From Candidatus Colimorpha pelethequi (GTDB taxonomy: Bacteria > Bacteroidota > Bacteroidia > Bacteroidales > P3), in the NCBI GenBank assembly GCA_018064245.1, contig JAGHVO010000043.1:1-41418 (forward strand): DNA of 41,418 nucleotides, given 5' to 3'. The position numbers and the translations under genes are program-made. The notes beneath the pieces are model-generated. The model did not search any database and was not told where the DNA came from. It saw nothing but the letters and a program-made list of their open reading frames with translations. Each line of letters opens with the position of its first letter. Within the stretch, counting starts at the first letter, position 1. Of this stretch, positions 23,628 to 32,713 are shown piece after piece.

Positions 23628-23635
23628 CAAAATTA
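23628..23635 (-). promoter_or_regulatory. TAnnTTTG promoter element for the glycosyltransferase gene
   Basis: On the minus strand TAATTTTG lies only 8 bases before the ATG, so any transcript from it would have an extremely short leader or none. A TTTAG at the -33 position is a partial match. Confidence 0.45.
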
Positions 23636-23698
23636 CAAAAAAAACTAAAGATATACTAAAATGCCTTCAAAAAAGTTATTATTATTGATGTAAGAGAG

Positions 23699-23747
23699 TG
23701 AATAGTGACCAGAAACCAAATTCCTCTTAACTCATAACTCTTAACTA
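23699..23747 (+). repeat. AGTGA then TTAACTC repeats upstream of htrA
   Basis: GTGAATAGTGACCAG is followed by CTCTTAACTCATAACTC and one more unit, ending 8 bases before the htrA ATG. Here the upstream gene is on the other strand, so the AGTGA units are not tied to a stop codon. Confidence 0.75.
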
Positions 23748-23755
23748 AAAATCAA

Positions 23756-24889
23756 ATGCAAAGGTATAAATTTGTATTCATCGTTTTGACAGTGGTCGGG
23801 GTGCTTAATTGCACTACGGCTTGTACGGGAAAGACTGAGTCTGAAAACTTTGCGGCTCAACCTCACAACAATCAGAATCTTACATACGTCGATTTCTCCG
23901 ATGTGGCAGCAAATACCATCGACGCCGTTGTGCACATCAAGACAGAGATGACGAAGCTTACGCCACTTTATCAGACTTTTTTTGGCATGATTATTAACCA
24001 AGGCGTTCAGCGTCAGACCTATAATGCTTTCGGATCGGGTGTGATTATCACTTCTGACGGATACATCGTGACAAACAATCATGTGGTACAGGATGCAGAG
24101 CGTATCAGTGTGACTTTGAACGACAAACGTGTGGTTTCTGCCCATTTGGTGGGTACGGATCCCGCTTCGGATCTTGCGGTTATCAAGATTGACCTTACGG
24201 GATTGCAATCCATTCCGTTTGGCAATTCTGACATGGCTCGCATAGGTGAGCCTGTGCTTGCCATTGGTAATCCTTTCAATCTGACTTCGACAGTTACGGC
24301 AGGAATCATCAGTGCCAAGGCGCGAAATATGAACATTATAGAGAATTCCAGAGGCCTTGAAAGCCCTATCGAGTCGTTCATTCAGACGGATGCCGCCGTG
24401 AATTCGGGCAATTCGGGTGGCGCATTGGTGAATGGCAACGGTGAACTTATTGGCATTGTGACGGCTATCGCTTCGGGGGATGGCTACTACACGGGCTACA
24501 GTTTTGCTATTCCTTCCAACATCGCGCAGAAGGTCACGAAGGATTTGATGCAGTATGGCTATGTGCAGCGTGCCTATTTGGGCATTACTGTCACTGAAGT
24601 AACAGCTCAGATGGCCGAGGTGCTTGGAATGAAGGACGTTAAAGGCATTTATGTGGAAGGTGTAGCACAAGATTGTGCGGCCGACAATATGGGTATCCGT
24701 AAGGGGGATGTGATTTTGACCATCAATAATATGAATGTCAATTCTTTCGCAGAAATGATGGAGGAACTGGGCCGCTCCAATCCAGGCGACAAGGTGGAAG
24801 TGGTTTATTGGCGAGGTGGAAAACAATACAAGGCGCAAACCACGTTGCTCAACTCCATGGGAACCACGGACATTATTCGTAAAAATTGA
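23756..24889 (+). CDS. HtrA/DegP-like periplasmic serine protease with one PDZ domain
   Basis: This is a trypsin-like S1C protease for envelope protein quality control. The 377 residues have an N-terminal signal or lipoprotein-type segment (Cys19 and Cys23 follow the hydrophobic core, but neither lipobox is ideal). The protease domain has the triad His109 in VTNNHV, Asp139 in DPASDLAVIKID and Ser220 in NSGNSGGALVN. One C-terminal PDZ domain covers about 268-365, with GIYVEGVAQDCAADNMGIRKGDVI. It is shorter than DegP, which has two PDZ domains, and resembles DegS in layout. The TTFFGM-like loop after residue 70 is short. It stands alone between a divergent glycosyltransferase and a MATE gene. 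Confidence 0.93.
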   Translation: MQRYKFVFIVLTVVGVLNCTTACTGKTESENFAAQPHNNQNLTYVDFSDVAANTIDAVVHIKTEMTKLTPLYQTFFGMIINQGVQRQTYNAFGSGVIITSDGYIVTNNHVVQDAERISVTLNDKRVVSAHLVGTDPASDLAVIKIDLTGLQSIPFGNSDMARIGEPVLAIGNPFNLTSTVTAGIISAKARNMNIIENSRGLESPIESFIQTDAAVNSGNSGGALVNGNGELIGIVTAIASGDGYYTGYSFAIPSNIAQKVTKDLMQYGYVQRAYLGITVTEVTAQMAEVLGMKDVKGIYVEGVAQDCAADNMGIRKGDVILTINNMNVNSFAEMMEELGRSNPGDKVEVVYWRGGKQYKAQTTLLNSMGTTDIIRKN

Positions 24890-24891
24890 AA

Positions 24892-24958
24892 GTGTGAATG
24901 GTGACCAGTGATCTGTGATTAGTGATTAGAAACCTTTTAACTCATTCTCAATTTTCTT
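24892..24958 (+). repeat. AGTGA, then TTAACTC/TCTCAAT repeats upstream of the MATE gene
   Basis: GTGTGAATGGTGACCAGTG and further units start three bases after the htrA stop. TTTTAACTCATTCTCAATTT then runs straight into the candidate TTG start. Confidence 0.8.
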
Positions 24959-26326
24959 TTGACCTCCCTTGACCAGAAATATATTGAAATGACCGAGACT
25001 CCAGTAAGGAGGCTTGTGTTGCGGCTTGCCCTTCCTACAATGTTGAGTATGGTGGTGAGTGCGCTCTACAATGTGGTGGATGCTGCCTTTGTTGGCCACC
25101 TTTCTACGGAAGCTACGGCAGGCATCGGCATCTCGTTCGCTTACATGACTTTCATTCAGGCGATGGGTTTTTTCTTTGGACATGGTTCTGGAAACTATAT
25201 CTCTACGGCCTTGGGTGCGCGTCAGCGCGACAATGCGGCGAGGATGGCTGCCGTGGGTTTCTTTACGCCATTTATCATCGGCGTTGTGGCGGCTGTGGTA
25301 GGAATATTTTTCTTGACGCAACTTTCTGTGCTTTTGGGTGCTACGCCTGAAGTGGTGCCTTATTCCAACGACTATTTGCGCTACATCCTTTTGGCTTCGC
25401 CGTTCATGATGTCGGCGCTTACGCTCAACAACCAGCTCCGTTTGCAAGGCAATGCCCGTTTTGGAATGATTGGCATCGTGTCGGGTGCTATCCTAAACAT
25501 CATTCTCGATCCTATCTTTATTTTTGTGCTTGACTTGGGCGTTACTGGTGCCTCGCTTTCTACGGCTATCAGTCAGATTTTCAGCTGGTCACTGTTGTTG
25601 TGGGGTACATTTAGAAACGATTCGGTTCATATTGCGTTTCGTAATTTCCGTCCTTCGCGACAGTGCTATCGCGACATTGTGGCGGGAGGATTGCCATCGT
25701 TGATTCGTCAGGCTTTCAATTGTACGGCTGCCATTTGCCTGAACTATGCCGCTGTGCGACATGCCGCTCCAGGTCAGGATGCTTCCGCTGTGGCTGCTTT
25801 TGCGGTTGTTTCCCGTACTATGATGTTCGCCTTCTCGCTGGCTTTGGGCTTCATTCAAGGGTTCCAGCCAGTGTGTGGCTACAACTTTGGCGCGAAAAAA
25901 TACAAAAGGGTTCTCAAATCGTATAATTTCGCCATAACGGTCTCTACTGCATTTCTTTGTATTGTATCGGCGTTGGGATTGACGTTCGCTCCGCAGATTA
26001 TCGCCATTTTCCGTAGCGAGGATCCCGAACTCATTGCCATCGGCGCTCGGGCTTTGCGGTGGCAGTGTGCCGCTTTCCCGTTGGTAGGATTGACCACGGC
26101 TACCAATATGTTGTTCCAAAATATCCGTATGACCCTTCCCGCCACGCTGTTGAGTGCAGGTCGCCAAGGCCTATTCTTTATTCCTACGGTGTTCATCTTG
26201 CCGTGCTTCTTGGGCTTGCATGGCGTGGAAATGACACAGGCGGTGGCGGACGTATGCACTTTTGTGCTGTCGGTTCCTTATGCCATCTGGATTGCGCGAA
26301 AACTGAAGAATGCGGATTTTGAGTAA
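24959..26326 (+). CDS. MATE family efflux transporter
   Basis: This multidrug and toxic-compound extrusion transporter is coupled to sodium or protons. It has up to 455 residues and about 12 transmembrane helices arranged as two six-helix bundles. The first MatE repeat has LALPTMLSMVVSALYNVVDAAFVGHLST at about 24-51. The second starts near residue 240 (GLPSLIRQAFNCTAAICLNY), and GFIQGFQPVCGYNFGAKKY near 305 is typical. The start is uncertain: TTG at 24959 follows the repeat leader directly, while an in-frame ATG at 24989 (MTETPVRRL) would still keep the whole first helix and gives a 445-residue product. The substrate cannot be told. Confidence 0.92.
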   Translation: MTSLDQKYIEMTETPVRRLVLRLALPTMLSMVVSALYNVVDAAFVGHLSTEATAGIGISFAYMTFIQAMGFFFGHGSGNYISTALGARQRDNAARMAAVGFFTPFIIGVVAAVVGIFFLTQLSVLLGATPEVVPYSNDYLRYILLASPFMMSALTLNNQLRLQGNARFGMIGIVSGAILNIILDPIFIFVLDLGVTGASLSTAISQIFSWSLLLWGTFRNDSVHIAFRNFRPSRQCYRDIVAGGLPSLIRQAFNCTAAICLNYAAVRHAAPGQDASAVAAFAVVSRTMMFAFSLALGFIQGFQPVCGYNFGAKKYKRVLKSYNFAITVSTAFLCIVSALGLTFAPQIIAIFRSEDPELIAIGARALRWQCAAFPLVGLTTATNMLFQNIRMTLPATLLSAGRQGLFFIPTVFILPCFLGLHGVEMTQAVADVCTFVLSVPYAIWIARKLKNADFE

Positions 26327-26366
26327 GTGAATAGTAAAATGTTGATTTGACTTATAACTCTATCTA

Positions 26367-27068
26367 ATGCAAGAAGAAAAAGCGAATATCGGTAATCTGT
26401 TCAACCGCATTGCGCCAACTTATGACAAACTCAACCACCTTTTGTCGGCTGGGATTGACAAGCGGTGGAGGCGCAAGGCGGTGAAGATGATGCGACGGAA
26501 TGAAAATGTGCTTGATGTGGCTATCGGAACGGCTGACTTTGCCGTGGAATTGCTGCAACAGTCTAAGGCTGCTCACGTGGTGGGTATTGATCTCTCGGAT
26601 GAGATGATGCGTCTGGGCAGAGAGAAGATGGAATGGTTGAATTTGCAAGATAAGGTTGCATTTCAGCATGTGGATGCTACCAATATGCCTTTTGAGGACG
26701 AGTGTTTTGATGCCGTTACATGTGCTTTTGGGGTGAGAAATTTCGTTGATCTGGACAAAGGACTCTTGGAGATGCGCCGTGTGCTGAAACAGGATGGTGA
26801 ATTGGTGATTTTGGAGTTTTCCTATCCCGAAAATCCATTGATTCGCTTCTGCTATGATTTTTATTTCTCCAAGATACTTCCTCTTGTTGGTAAATGGTTT
26901 AGCAAGGATGATACGGCATACAAGTATCTCAACTCCAGTGTGAAACATTTTATTTGGGGCGAAGAAATGTGCAATCATCTGCGTCAAGCTGGTTTCCAAA
27001 ATGTGAGCTACAAAACACTTACTTTTGGAATCGCTACTATTTATAAGTCAGTGAACGGTGACCAGTGA
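26367..27068 (+). CDS. ubiE: Demethylmenaquinone methyltransferase UbiE/MenG
   Basis: This SAM-dependent enzyme methylates demethylmenaquinone, the last step of menaquinone synthesis. The 233 residues contain IGNLFNRIAPTYDKLNHLLSAGIDKRWRRKAV at 8-39, SAM motif I VLDVAIGTAD at 48-57, and the family block AFGVRNFVDLDKGLLEMRRVLKQDGELVILEFS at about 115-147. All are typical of UbiE/MenG. The final residues (KSVNGDQ and stop) are encoded by AGTGAACGGTGACCAGTGA repeats. menA follows 60 bases downstream, so the two terminal menaquinone enzymes are adjacent. The other men genes are not in the window. Confidence 0.96.
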   Translation: MQEEKANIGNLFNRIAPTYDKLNHLLSAGIDKRWRRKAVKMMRRNENVLDVAIGTADFAVELLQQSKAAHVVGIDLSDEMMRLGREKMEWLNLQDKVAFQHVDATNMPFEDECFDAVTCAFGVRNFVDLDKGLLEMRRVLKQDGELVILEFSYPENPLIRFCYDFYFSKILPLVGKWFSKDDTAYKYLNSSVKHFIWGEEMCNHLRQAGFQNVSYKTLTFGIATIYKSVNGDQ

Positions 27069-27128
27069 ATAGTGATTAGTGATTAGTGACTAGGACTTCA
27101 TTCTCAATTCTCAATTTTCAATTTTAAA
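27049..27128 (+). repeat. AGTGA units across the ubiE stop and TCTCAAT units before menA
   Basis: AGTGAACGGTGACCAGTGA forms the ubiE end, followed by about four further AGTGATT units. ATTCTCAATTCTCAATTTTC then runs nearly to the menA ATG. Confidence 0.85.
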
Positions 27129-27962
27129 ATGCTTTGGCTTAAAATCATACGACCTCAAACGCTTTTTGCTTCGGCTTGTCCTGTCGTGGTAGGACTTGCT
27201 GTTGCTGGCGTCAGCAATTGGCTTGTGGCTATTGTCACTTTGCTCTGCGCGTTGGATTTACAGATTTTCTCTAATTTGGTAAACGACTATTACGACTTTG
27301 TGCGAGGTGCCGACAAAGCAGGCAGGGTGGGCTTCAGTCGTGCGCTCGCCGAGGGTTTGGTGAGCAAGGAGCGTATGCTTCGGGCTTGCATCATCGCCTT
27401 GGCTTTGTCTGTCTTGATGGGTGCCTATCTGCTGTGGGTCGGCGGCTGGCCTATCTTGATAATCGGTGTCACGGCAATTCTGTTTGCCTGGCTCTACACC
27501 GCCACCAATCATTCGCTTTCCTATCTTGGCATCGCCGACATATTCGTTTTCCTTTATTATGGCGTAATCGCTACGGCGGGAACAGCTTATCTGCAAGTGG
27601 ATTCCTTCTTGAGGCAAGCCTTCTATGCCGGTGCGGTATGTGGCTTGATTTCTATGTGTGTATTGATTACCAATAATCTACGTGATATTGAGGACGACCG
27701 TGCGGTGGGAAAGAAGACTTTCCCTGTTCGTTTCGGGAAAAGAGCGGGGGAGATTGGCTATTGCTGCGTGGTGGCATTGATGCCGTTGTTCGCCTATCTC
27801 GCTTTTGGAAAACTCTTGCCCATGCTCATTGTCGTTCCTGCAATCTTCCTCACAGTCAAAGTGCTGAAATCCGAAGGAAAACAATACAACAAATGTCTTT
27901 TGGGTGCAGGTCTTCTAAACCTCTGCTTTACGATATTAGTTTTGATAAATATTAACCTTTGA
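27129..27962 (+). CDS. menA: 1,4-dihydroxy-2-naphthoate polyprenyltransferase MenA
   Basis: This is an integral-membrane UbiA-superfamily prenyltransferase that joins the polyprenyl chain to 1,4-dihydroxy-2-naphthoate. The 277 residues have about eight or nine membrane helices. The first Asp-rich motif NDYYDFVRGAD is at 52-62, with D53, D56 and D62. The second, NNLRDIEDDRAVGKKT, is near residue 180. The N-terminal IRPQTLFASACPVVVGLA is typical of MenA rather than UbiA. It sits directly after ubiE/menG, which uses its product, and 13 bases before the muiA-like gene. Confidence 0.95.
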   Translation: MLWLKIIRPQTLFASACPVVVGLAVAGVSNWLVAIVTLLCALDLQIFSNLVNDYYDFVRGADKAGRVGFSRALAEGLVSKERMLRACIIALALSVLMGAYLLWVGGWPILIIGVTAILFAWLYTATNHSLSYLGIADIFVFLYYGVIATAGTAYLQVDSFLRQAFYAGAVCGLISMCVLITNNLRDIEDDRAVGKKTFPVRFGKRAGEIGYCCVVALMPLFAYLAFGKLLPMLIVVPAIFLTVKVLKSEGKQYNKCLLGAGLLNLCFTILVLININL

Positions 27963-27975
27963 AATACATAAAATT

Positions 27976-29649
27976 ATGAAGAAACTATTTCTTTCCGTTG
28001 CTTTGCTTGCTGTGGGCACTGTCGCATTTGCGCAAACCGAGGTGCAAAGCAAAATCGACAAAGTGACCATCTACCCCAATGGCGCATTGGTGGAGAAAAG
28101 CGCCACGGTAAATCTCCGACAAGGCGACAACAAGCTAATCTTTTCAGGAAATGCCAATTCCATCCAAGTCGATGGTGTACATTTCTCTTCTTCGCCCGAT
28201 TGGTTTATTAGTGCAATGGAACTCAGCCACAACACACTGACTAACAAGGTGGCTGCTGAAAAAAGCTTGCCAGCTGCCGCTTTTTCCCAATATCAAACGC
28301 TGGCAAACAAGCAAGATGATCTTTTGTTGAAGGTGAAAAACAACAATTCGCTGATTTCCACGCTCAACAAGCAGTTGAGTGCGTTGAACAACCTTAAGGC
28401 GGTGAAATCTCCCGAAAAGTTCGATACTATTGACAATCTCAAGGCGCAGTTTGAGTACCAGCGTTCTGAGGCGCAGCGCATCAATGCCGCGATAAGCAAG
28501 GCACAGTCGGAAAACGACGATTGGTATTATCAACTCTCGCAAATCAATTCTGAAATGGAAGCTTTGCTCCAACGCAACACAGGTGGAAAAGCACTAAATA
28601 AGATTGAAAGCGGCATTGAAGTGAGTATTTATGCCAATAGGCCTCTCAACAACGCCCACATCAGCTATAGCTATTTTGTTGAAAATGTGCGTTGCTTTTA
28701 TTCCTACGATGCCATGCTCGACGAAGACCTTCATCGTGCCATCTTCATGCTCAAGGCATCTGTAAGCCAAAATACTGGCGAACATTGGCGCAACTGTCCC
28801 ATAGTCTTCTCGACCCACCAAGCGGGCTATGCCGGCTTCGACCAAGCTTTGTATCCCTACTATCTCGATTTTGTCGAACCCATTACATATAGAGCTAATG
28901 GTTTTGCCAAAAGCAAGGCGATGATGCGTAACACTATGACAACGATGGAGATGGTTGATGCAGCTGAAGAGGTTGTTGTCGCGGAAGAGGCTCTGGATTT
29001 TAGTATGGAACCTTCTGCTGGCCAGGAGTTTACGTTGAGTCGCGAATATACGCTTAATACCAAGCAAACCATTCCTTTCGATCCATCAATGAAGGGGCAG
29101 ACTATGTTGTTGACCAGCGACACTACCAATATCGCTTTTGCTCGGTTCTCCACTCCAAAGATTGAGGAAAAGGTTTATTACACAGCTCTTTTGCCTGAAT
29201 GGGAGTCCCTCGGGCTACTTGACGCAAGCTGTGCGGTGTATCTCAACAACAAGTTTGTTTCCCGTTCCGACATTGCTACTTCCGGTGTCGGCGATACGCT
29301 GCGTTTCTCCATTGGCGAAGACCGTAACGTGAACGTCACCCGAAAGGTCGTCAAGTCTTCTCCCGACAAGAGTGGCTTGCTTTCCAAGGAAATCGAAGAG
29401 ACTGTTACAGTGAAACTCACGCTTAAGAACACCAAGAATGAGAAGGTTGAAGTCACGCTCAAAGACCAAGTTCCGCTTTCCGGAAATGCCGAAATCAAGG
29501 TTGGCAATGTGGTGACAGGCAGTGCCGAATACAACAGCCAGACAGGCCTTCTCCGTTGGTTGGTAACCTTGGAACCCCGTCAGGAAAAGACAGTCACCTT
29601 CTCCTACACAGTGAAATATCCTAAAGGAAAAAATCTAAGAGAATTTTGA
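27976..29649 (+). CDS. Mucoidy inhibitor MuiA-family protein (DUF4140/DUF4139)
   Basis: The 557-residue secreted protein has a signal peptide of about 19 residues ending VAFA before QTEVQ. The DUF4140-like N-terminal domain starts KVTIYPNGALVEKSATVNL at 29-47. A helical, coiled-coil-like region with many Asn and Gln covers about 105-200, followed by the C-terminal DUF4139 domain (about 205-557) with long beta-rich stretches. Bacteroidetes genomes carry these proteins widely. The name comes from MuiA and a molecular role is not established. It starts 13 bases after menA and is probably co-transcribed, but a functional link to menaquinone is not suggested. A perfect palindromic terminator follows. 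Confidence 0.87.
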   Translation: MKKLFLSVALLAVGTVAFAQTEVQSKIDKVTIYPNGALVEKSATVNLRQGDNKLIFSGNANSIQVDGVHFSSSPDWFISAMELSHNTLTNKVAAEKSLPAAAFSQYQTLANKQDDLLLKVKNNNSLISTLNKQLSALNNLKAVKSPEKFDTIDNLKAQFEYQRSEAQRINAAISKAQSENDDWYYQLSQINSEMEALLQRNTGGKALNKIESGIEVSIYANRPLNNAHISYSYFVENVRCFYSYDAMLDEDLHRAIFMLKASVSQNTGEHWRNCPIVFSTHQAGYAGFDQALYPYYLDFVEPITYRANGFAKSKAMMRNTMTTMEMVDAAEEVVVAEEALDFSMEPSAGQEFTLSREYTLNTKQTIPFDPSMKGQTMLLTSDTTNIAFARFSTPKIEEKVYYTALLPEWESLGLLDASCAVYLNNKFVSRSDIATSGVGDTLRFSIGEDRNVNVTRKVVKSSPDKSGLLSKEIEETVTVKLTLKNTKNEKVEVTLKDQVPLSGNAEIKVGNVVTGSAEYNSQTGLLRWLVTLEPRQEKTVTFSYTVKYPKGKNLREF

Positions 29650-29665
29650 TACAACAAAGCATAAA

Positions 29666-29697
29666 AACAAGAAGGTCGGATATCCGACCTTCTTGTT
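29666..29697. terminator. Bidirectional terminator, perfect 32-bp palindrome
   Basis: The sequence at 29666-29697 is a perfect 16 + 16 palindrome centred on GGATATCC, with A- and T-rich flanks. It lies between the convergent muiA-like and valS genes and should end transcription from both sides. Confidence 0.85.
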
Positions 29698-29750
29698 TGT
29701 TATAACGCTAATCAATTGCTATTGAATGATTAAGTTTTCTTGTTTGCAAA

Positions 29751-32465
29751 TTATGCGTTTAGCATAGCAATCTGAGCCTTGATGGCGGCAATCTTGCTTT
29801 CTGCATCGGCTTTCTTTTGCCGTTCAATATTCACCACCTTCTCAGGAGCGCCGTTCACGAACTTCTCGTTGCCGAGTTTCTTCATCACGCTGTTGAGGAA
29901 ACCTTCGGTGTAGGCGAGTTCATCCTGCAGTTTTTTGAGTTCGGCGTCCTTGTCGATGTTCTGGCTCATGGGTACGAAGCATTCGGCAGTTCCAACCATA
30001 AAGCTGATGGCTCCTTCGACCTTCTCGCTGACATATTCCACCTTGCTCACGTTTGCAACCTTCTTGATGATGTTGTCGAAACGGGTGTCGGCTTCGCTTT
30101 CGCGGATGTAGAGTTCCAAAGCCTCTTTGGGCGAAAGTCCTTTTGAGTTGCGGATGTTGCGCACGCCTGCGATGGTTTCCTGCGCCTTGGCGAATCCGTC
30201 AAGCATTCGCTGGTCGAAGAACACGCTCATAGGCATGTGCTGTACCATGATGGAAGCCTCTTCGGGACGTTCGCGCAACGTGTGCCAAACCTCTTCGGTG
30301 ACGAAAGGCATGAAGGGGTGAAGCATGCACATAAGGCGCTCGAAAATACGGATAGTTGCCTCGTAAGTTTCGCGGTCGATGGGTGCCTGGTAGGCTGGCT
30401 TGATGATTTCAAGATACCACGAGCAGAAGTCGTCCCACATGAGTTTGTAGGTTGCCATGAGGGCTTCGCTGAGACGGTATTGGTCGAAATCGCGTTCCAC
30501 CTCTTCAAGCACGCATGCCATGCGCTGCTCAATCCACTCAACGGCTTGGCTGCATTCTTCGGGTTGCTTGAGCTCTTCCGATACTTCCCAACCTTTGACA
30601 AGTCGCAGGGCGTTCCAAATCTTGTTGGAAAAATTGCGTCCCTGTTCGCAGATGCTCTCGTCGAAAGGCAGGTCGTTGCCTGCGGGAGCGGTGAGCAACA
30701 TACCCATACGCACACCGTCGGCACCGTATTGCTCAATGAGCTTGATGGGGTCGGGGCTGTTGCCGAGCGACTTGGACATCTTTCTGCCCAGTTTGTCGCG
30801 CACGATTCCGGTAAAATAGACATGGTGGAATGGCACCTTGTCGCGGTATTCCTCGCCAGCCATAATCATACGAGCACCCCAGAAGAAGATGATGTCGGGA
30901 GCAGTGATGAGGTCGTTGGTGGGGTAGTAGTATTTGATTTCGGGATTGTCGGGATTGCGGATGCCGTCGAAAAGGCTGATGGGCCAGAGCCAAGAGCTGA
31001 ACCAGGTGTCGAGCACGTCTTCGTCCTGACGCAGCTGGTCGATGGAACTGATGGCGTTTCCGAAACGCTGCTGTGCCTTTTGGAATGCTTCTTCCTTTGT
31101 TTCGGCCACTATGGTTTCTGTGCGACCTTCCACTTCAAGGTAGAAAGCGGGAATGCGCTGTCCCCACCAAAGCTGGCGGCTGATGCACCAATCCTTGATA
31201 TTTTCGAGCCAATGGCGATAGACGTTCTTGAACTTGGCGGGGTGGAACTGGATAGTGTCGTCCTCCACCACTTCGAGGGCTTTCTTGGCAATGTCGCCCA
31301 TTTTCATGAACCACTGGGCGGAGAGCTTGGGTTCGATGATTGCGTCGGTGCGTTCGCTGTGTCCCACCTTGTTCGTGTAGTCCTCGATTTTCTCGATGAG
31401 ACCCAATTCTTCAAGGTCCTTGACAATCTGCTTGCGGCAAGCGAAACGGTCCATATCCTTGTATTTGCCGCCCTTCTCGTTCAGGGTGCCATTGTCGTTG
31501 AAGATATCGATGGTTTCGAGGTTGTACTTCATGCCCAGGTTGTAGTCGTTGATGTCGTGGGCGGGAGTAATCTTCAAGGCACCCGTACCGAACTCACGGT
31601 CAACATATTCGTCCATGATGATAGCCACGCTGCGGCCTACGCCGGGAACGACGACTTTCATGCCTTTCATCTGGCTGTATCTGGGGTCTTGGGGATGCAC
31701 GCACACTGCGGTGTCGCCCAGGATGGTCTCGGGACGCGTGGTTGCGACGATTACATAGTAGCCTTTCTCGTTCTGTTTGATGCCGCAGGGAATGGCGTTG
31801 CCTTCCGAATCGGTCACATCTTTGAGGTCGAACTGGGTGGTTGCGGGTGTATCAATATAGTATCTGAGGTAGTAGAGCTTGGATTGAGATTCCTTGTAGA
31901 TGACCTCTTCGTCGCTCACGGCGGTGAGGGCCTTGGGATCCCAGTTCACCATTCTCACGCCACGGTAGATGAGACCTTTGTCGTAGAGATCCACAAACAC
32001 CTTGATGACGCTTTCGTAGCGGATGGGGTCCATGGTGAAGGCAGTACGGTCCCAGTCGCAGCTGGCGCCGAGTTTGCGCAGCTGTTTGAGGATGATGCCA
32101 CCATGCTCTTCTTTCCACTCCCAGGCGTATTTCATGAATTCGTCACGCGTCAGCGAGCGCTTGTCGATTCCGCGCTCCTTCAGCATGTTCACCACCTTGG
32201 CTTCGGTAGCGATAGAGGCGTGGTCGGTACCTGGAACCCAGCAGGCGTTTTTGCCCATCATGCGGGCGCGACGCACCAGCACGTCCTGGATGGTGTTGTT
32301 GAGCATGTGGCCCATGTGGAGCACACCCGTCACGTTGGGTGGCGGAATGACTACGGTATAGGGTATGCGGGTGTCGGGTTCGGAATGGAAAAGCTTCTTT
32401 TCCAACCAATAAGAGTACCATTTTTCCTCAACGATAGAGGGATCATACTTAGGAGCGATATTCAT
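29751..32465 (-). CDS. valS: Valyl-tRNA synthetase
   Basis: This class Ia synthetase charges tRNA-Val and edits threonine. The start is set at the ATG at 32465 (904 residues, [10 protein letters not shown]), because the upstream in-frame extension of 76 residues is non-conserved and crosses the promoter. The HIGH-type motif HMGH is at residues 50-53 in [22 protein letters not shown] is at 562-566. An editing (CP1) domain lies in between, with [17 protein letters not shown] near 270. The C-terminal coiled-coil arm has the typical ALINDSV-like helix and ends in [19 protein letters not shown]. Length and order are normal. Confidence 0.97.
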   Translation of the reverse strand: MNIAPKYDPSIVEEKWYSYWLEKKLFHSEPDTRIPYTVVIPPPNVTGVLHMGHMLNNTIQDVLVRRARMMGKNACWVPGTDHASIATEAKVVNMLKERGIDKRSLTRDEFMKYAWEWKEEHGGIILKQLRKLGASCDWDRTAFTMDPIRYESVIKVFVDLYDKGLIYRGVRMVNWDPKALTAVSDEEVIYKESQSKLYYLRYYIDTPATTQFDLKDVTDSEGNAIPCGIKQNEKGYYVIVATTRPETILGDTAVCVHPQDPRYSQMKGMKVVVPGVGRSVAIIMDEYVDREFGTGALKITPAHDINDYNLGMKYNLETIDIFNDNGTLNEKGGKYKDMDRFACRKQIVKDLEELGLIEKIEDYTNKVGHSERTDAIIEPKLSAQWFMKMGDIAKKALEVVEDDTIQFHPAKFKNVYRHWLENIKDWCISRQLWWGQRIPAFYLEVEGRTETIVAETKEEAFQKAQQRFGNAISSIDQLRQDEDVLDTWFSSWLWPISLFDGIRNPDNPEIKYYYPTNDLITAPDIIFFWGARMIMAGEEYRDKVPFHHVYFTGIVRDKLGRKMSKSLGNSPDPIKLIEQYGADGVRMGMLLTAPAGNDLPFDESICEQGRNFSNKIWNALRLVKGWEVSEELKQPEECSQAVEWIEQRMACVLEEVERDFDQYRLSEALMATYKLMWDDFCSWYLEIIKPAYQAPIDRETYEATIRIFERLMCMLHPFMPFVTEEVWHTLRERPEEASIMVQHMPMSVFFDQRMLDGFAKAQETIAGVRNIRNSKGLSPKEALELYIRESEADTRFDNIIKKVANVSKVEYVSEKVEGAISFMVGTAECFVPMSQNIDKDAELKKLQDELAYTEGFLNSVMKKLGNEKFVNGAPEKVVNIERQKKADAESKIAAIKAQIAMLNA

Positions 32466-32500
32466 AGAAATAATATTTTGTTGCGAACAATTTGAAACTG

Positions 32501-32508
32501 CAAAGTTA
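32501..32508 (-). promoter_or_regulatory. TAnnTTTG promoter element for valS
   Basis: On the minus strand TAACTTTG followed by CAG fits the Bacteroidetes -7 consensus and lies 35 bases before the chosen valS ATG. This also supports that start. No clear -33 TTTG was found. Confidence 0.6.
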
Positions 32509-32713
32509 CGAAAAAAAAAGTGATTTCCGACTTCTGATTTCGCTGTTTGGAAAACAAAGTTTTCAGTTCCCGACCCCTTCAGTGATTGAGTGCAGAGTGA
32601 AAGAACAAAAGAATGTGAATCCGTAGGCTTCAATCTGCAATAAATTAATATGATATGCGTTGTTAAAGTAAATGGTGAAATGAATATCACCAAACGCTAA
32701 TTCATCTGTTGCC

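Noticed and set aside
23741..24838. Minus-strand open frame of 365 codons opposite htrA
   Set aside because: The htrA triad and PDZ domain are complete on the plus strand, and the antisense frame has only low-information Arg/His/Ile-rich sequence.
30237..32495. Plus-strand open frame of 752 codons opposite valS
   Set aside because: It is fully antisense to a clear valyl-tRNA synthetase with HMGH and KMSKS motifs. Its own translation has no recognisable motif and is rich in residues expected from antisense codons.
32466..32693. N-terminal extension of valS by 76 codons
   Set aside because: The extra residues are non-conserved and include the promoter element at 32501-32508; the ATG at 32465 gives the normal ValRS start.
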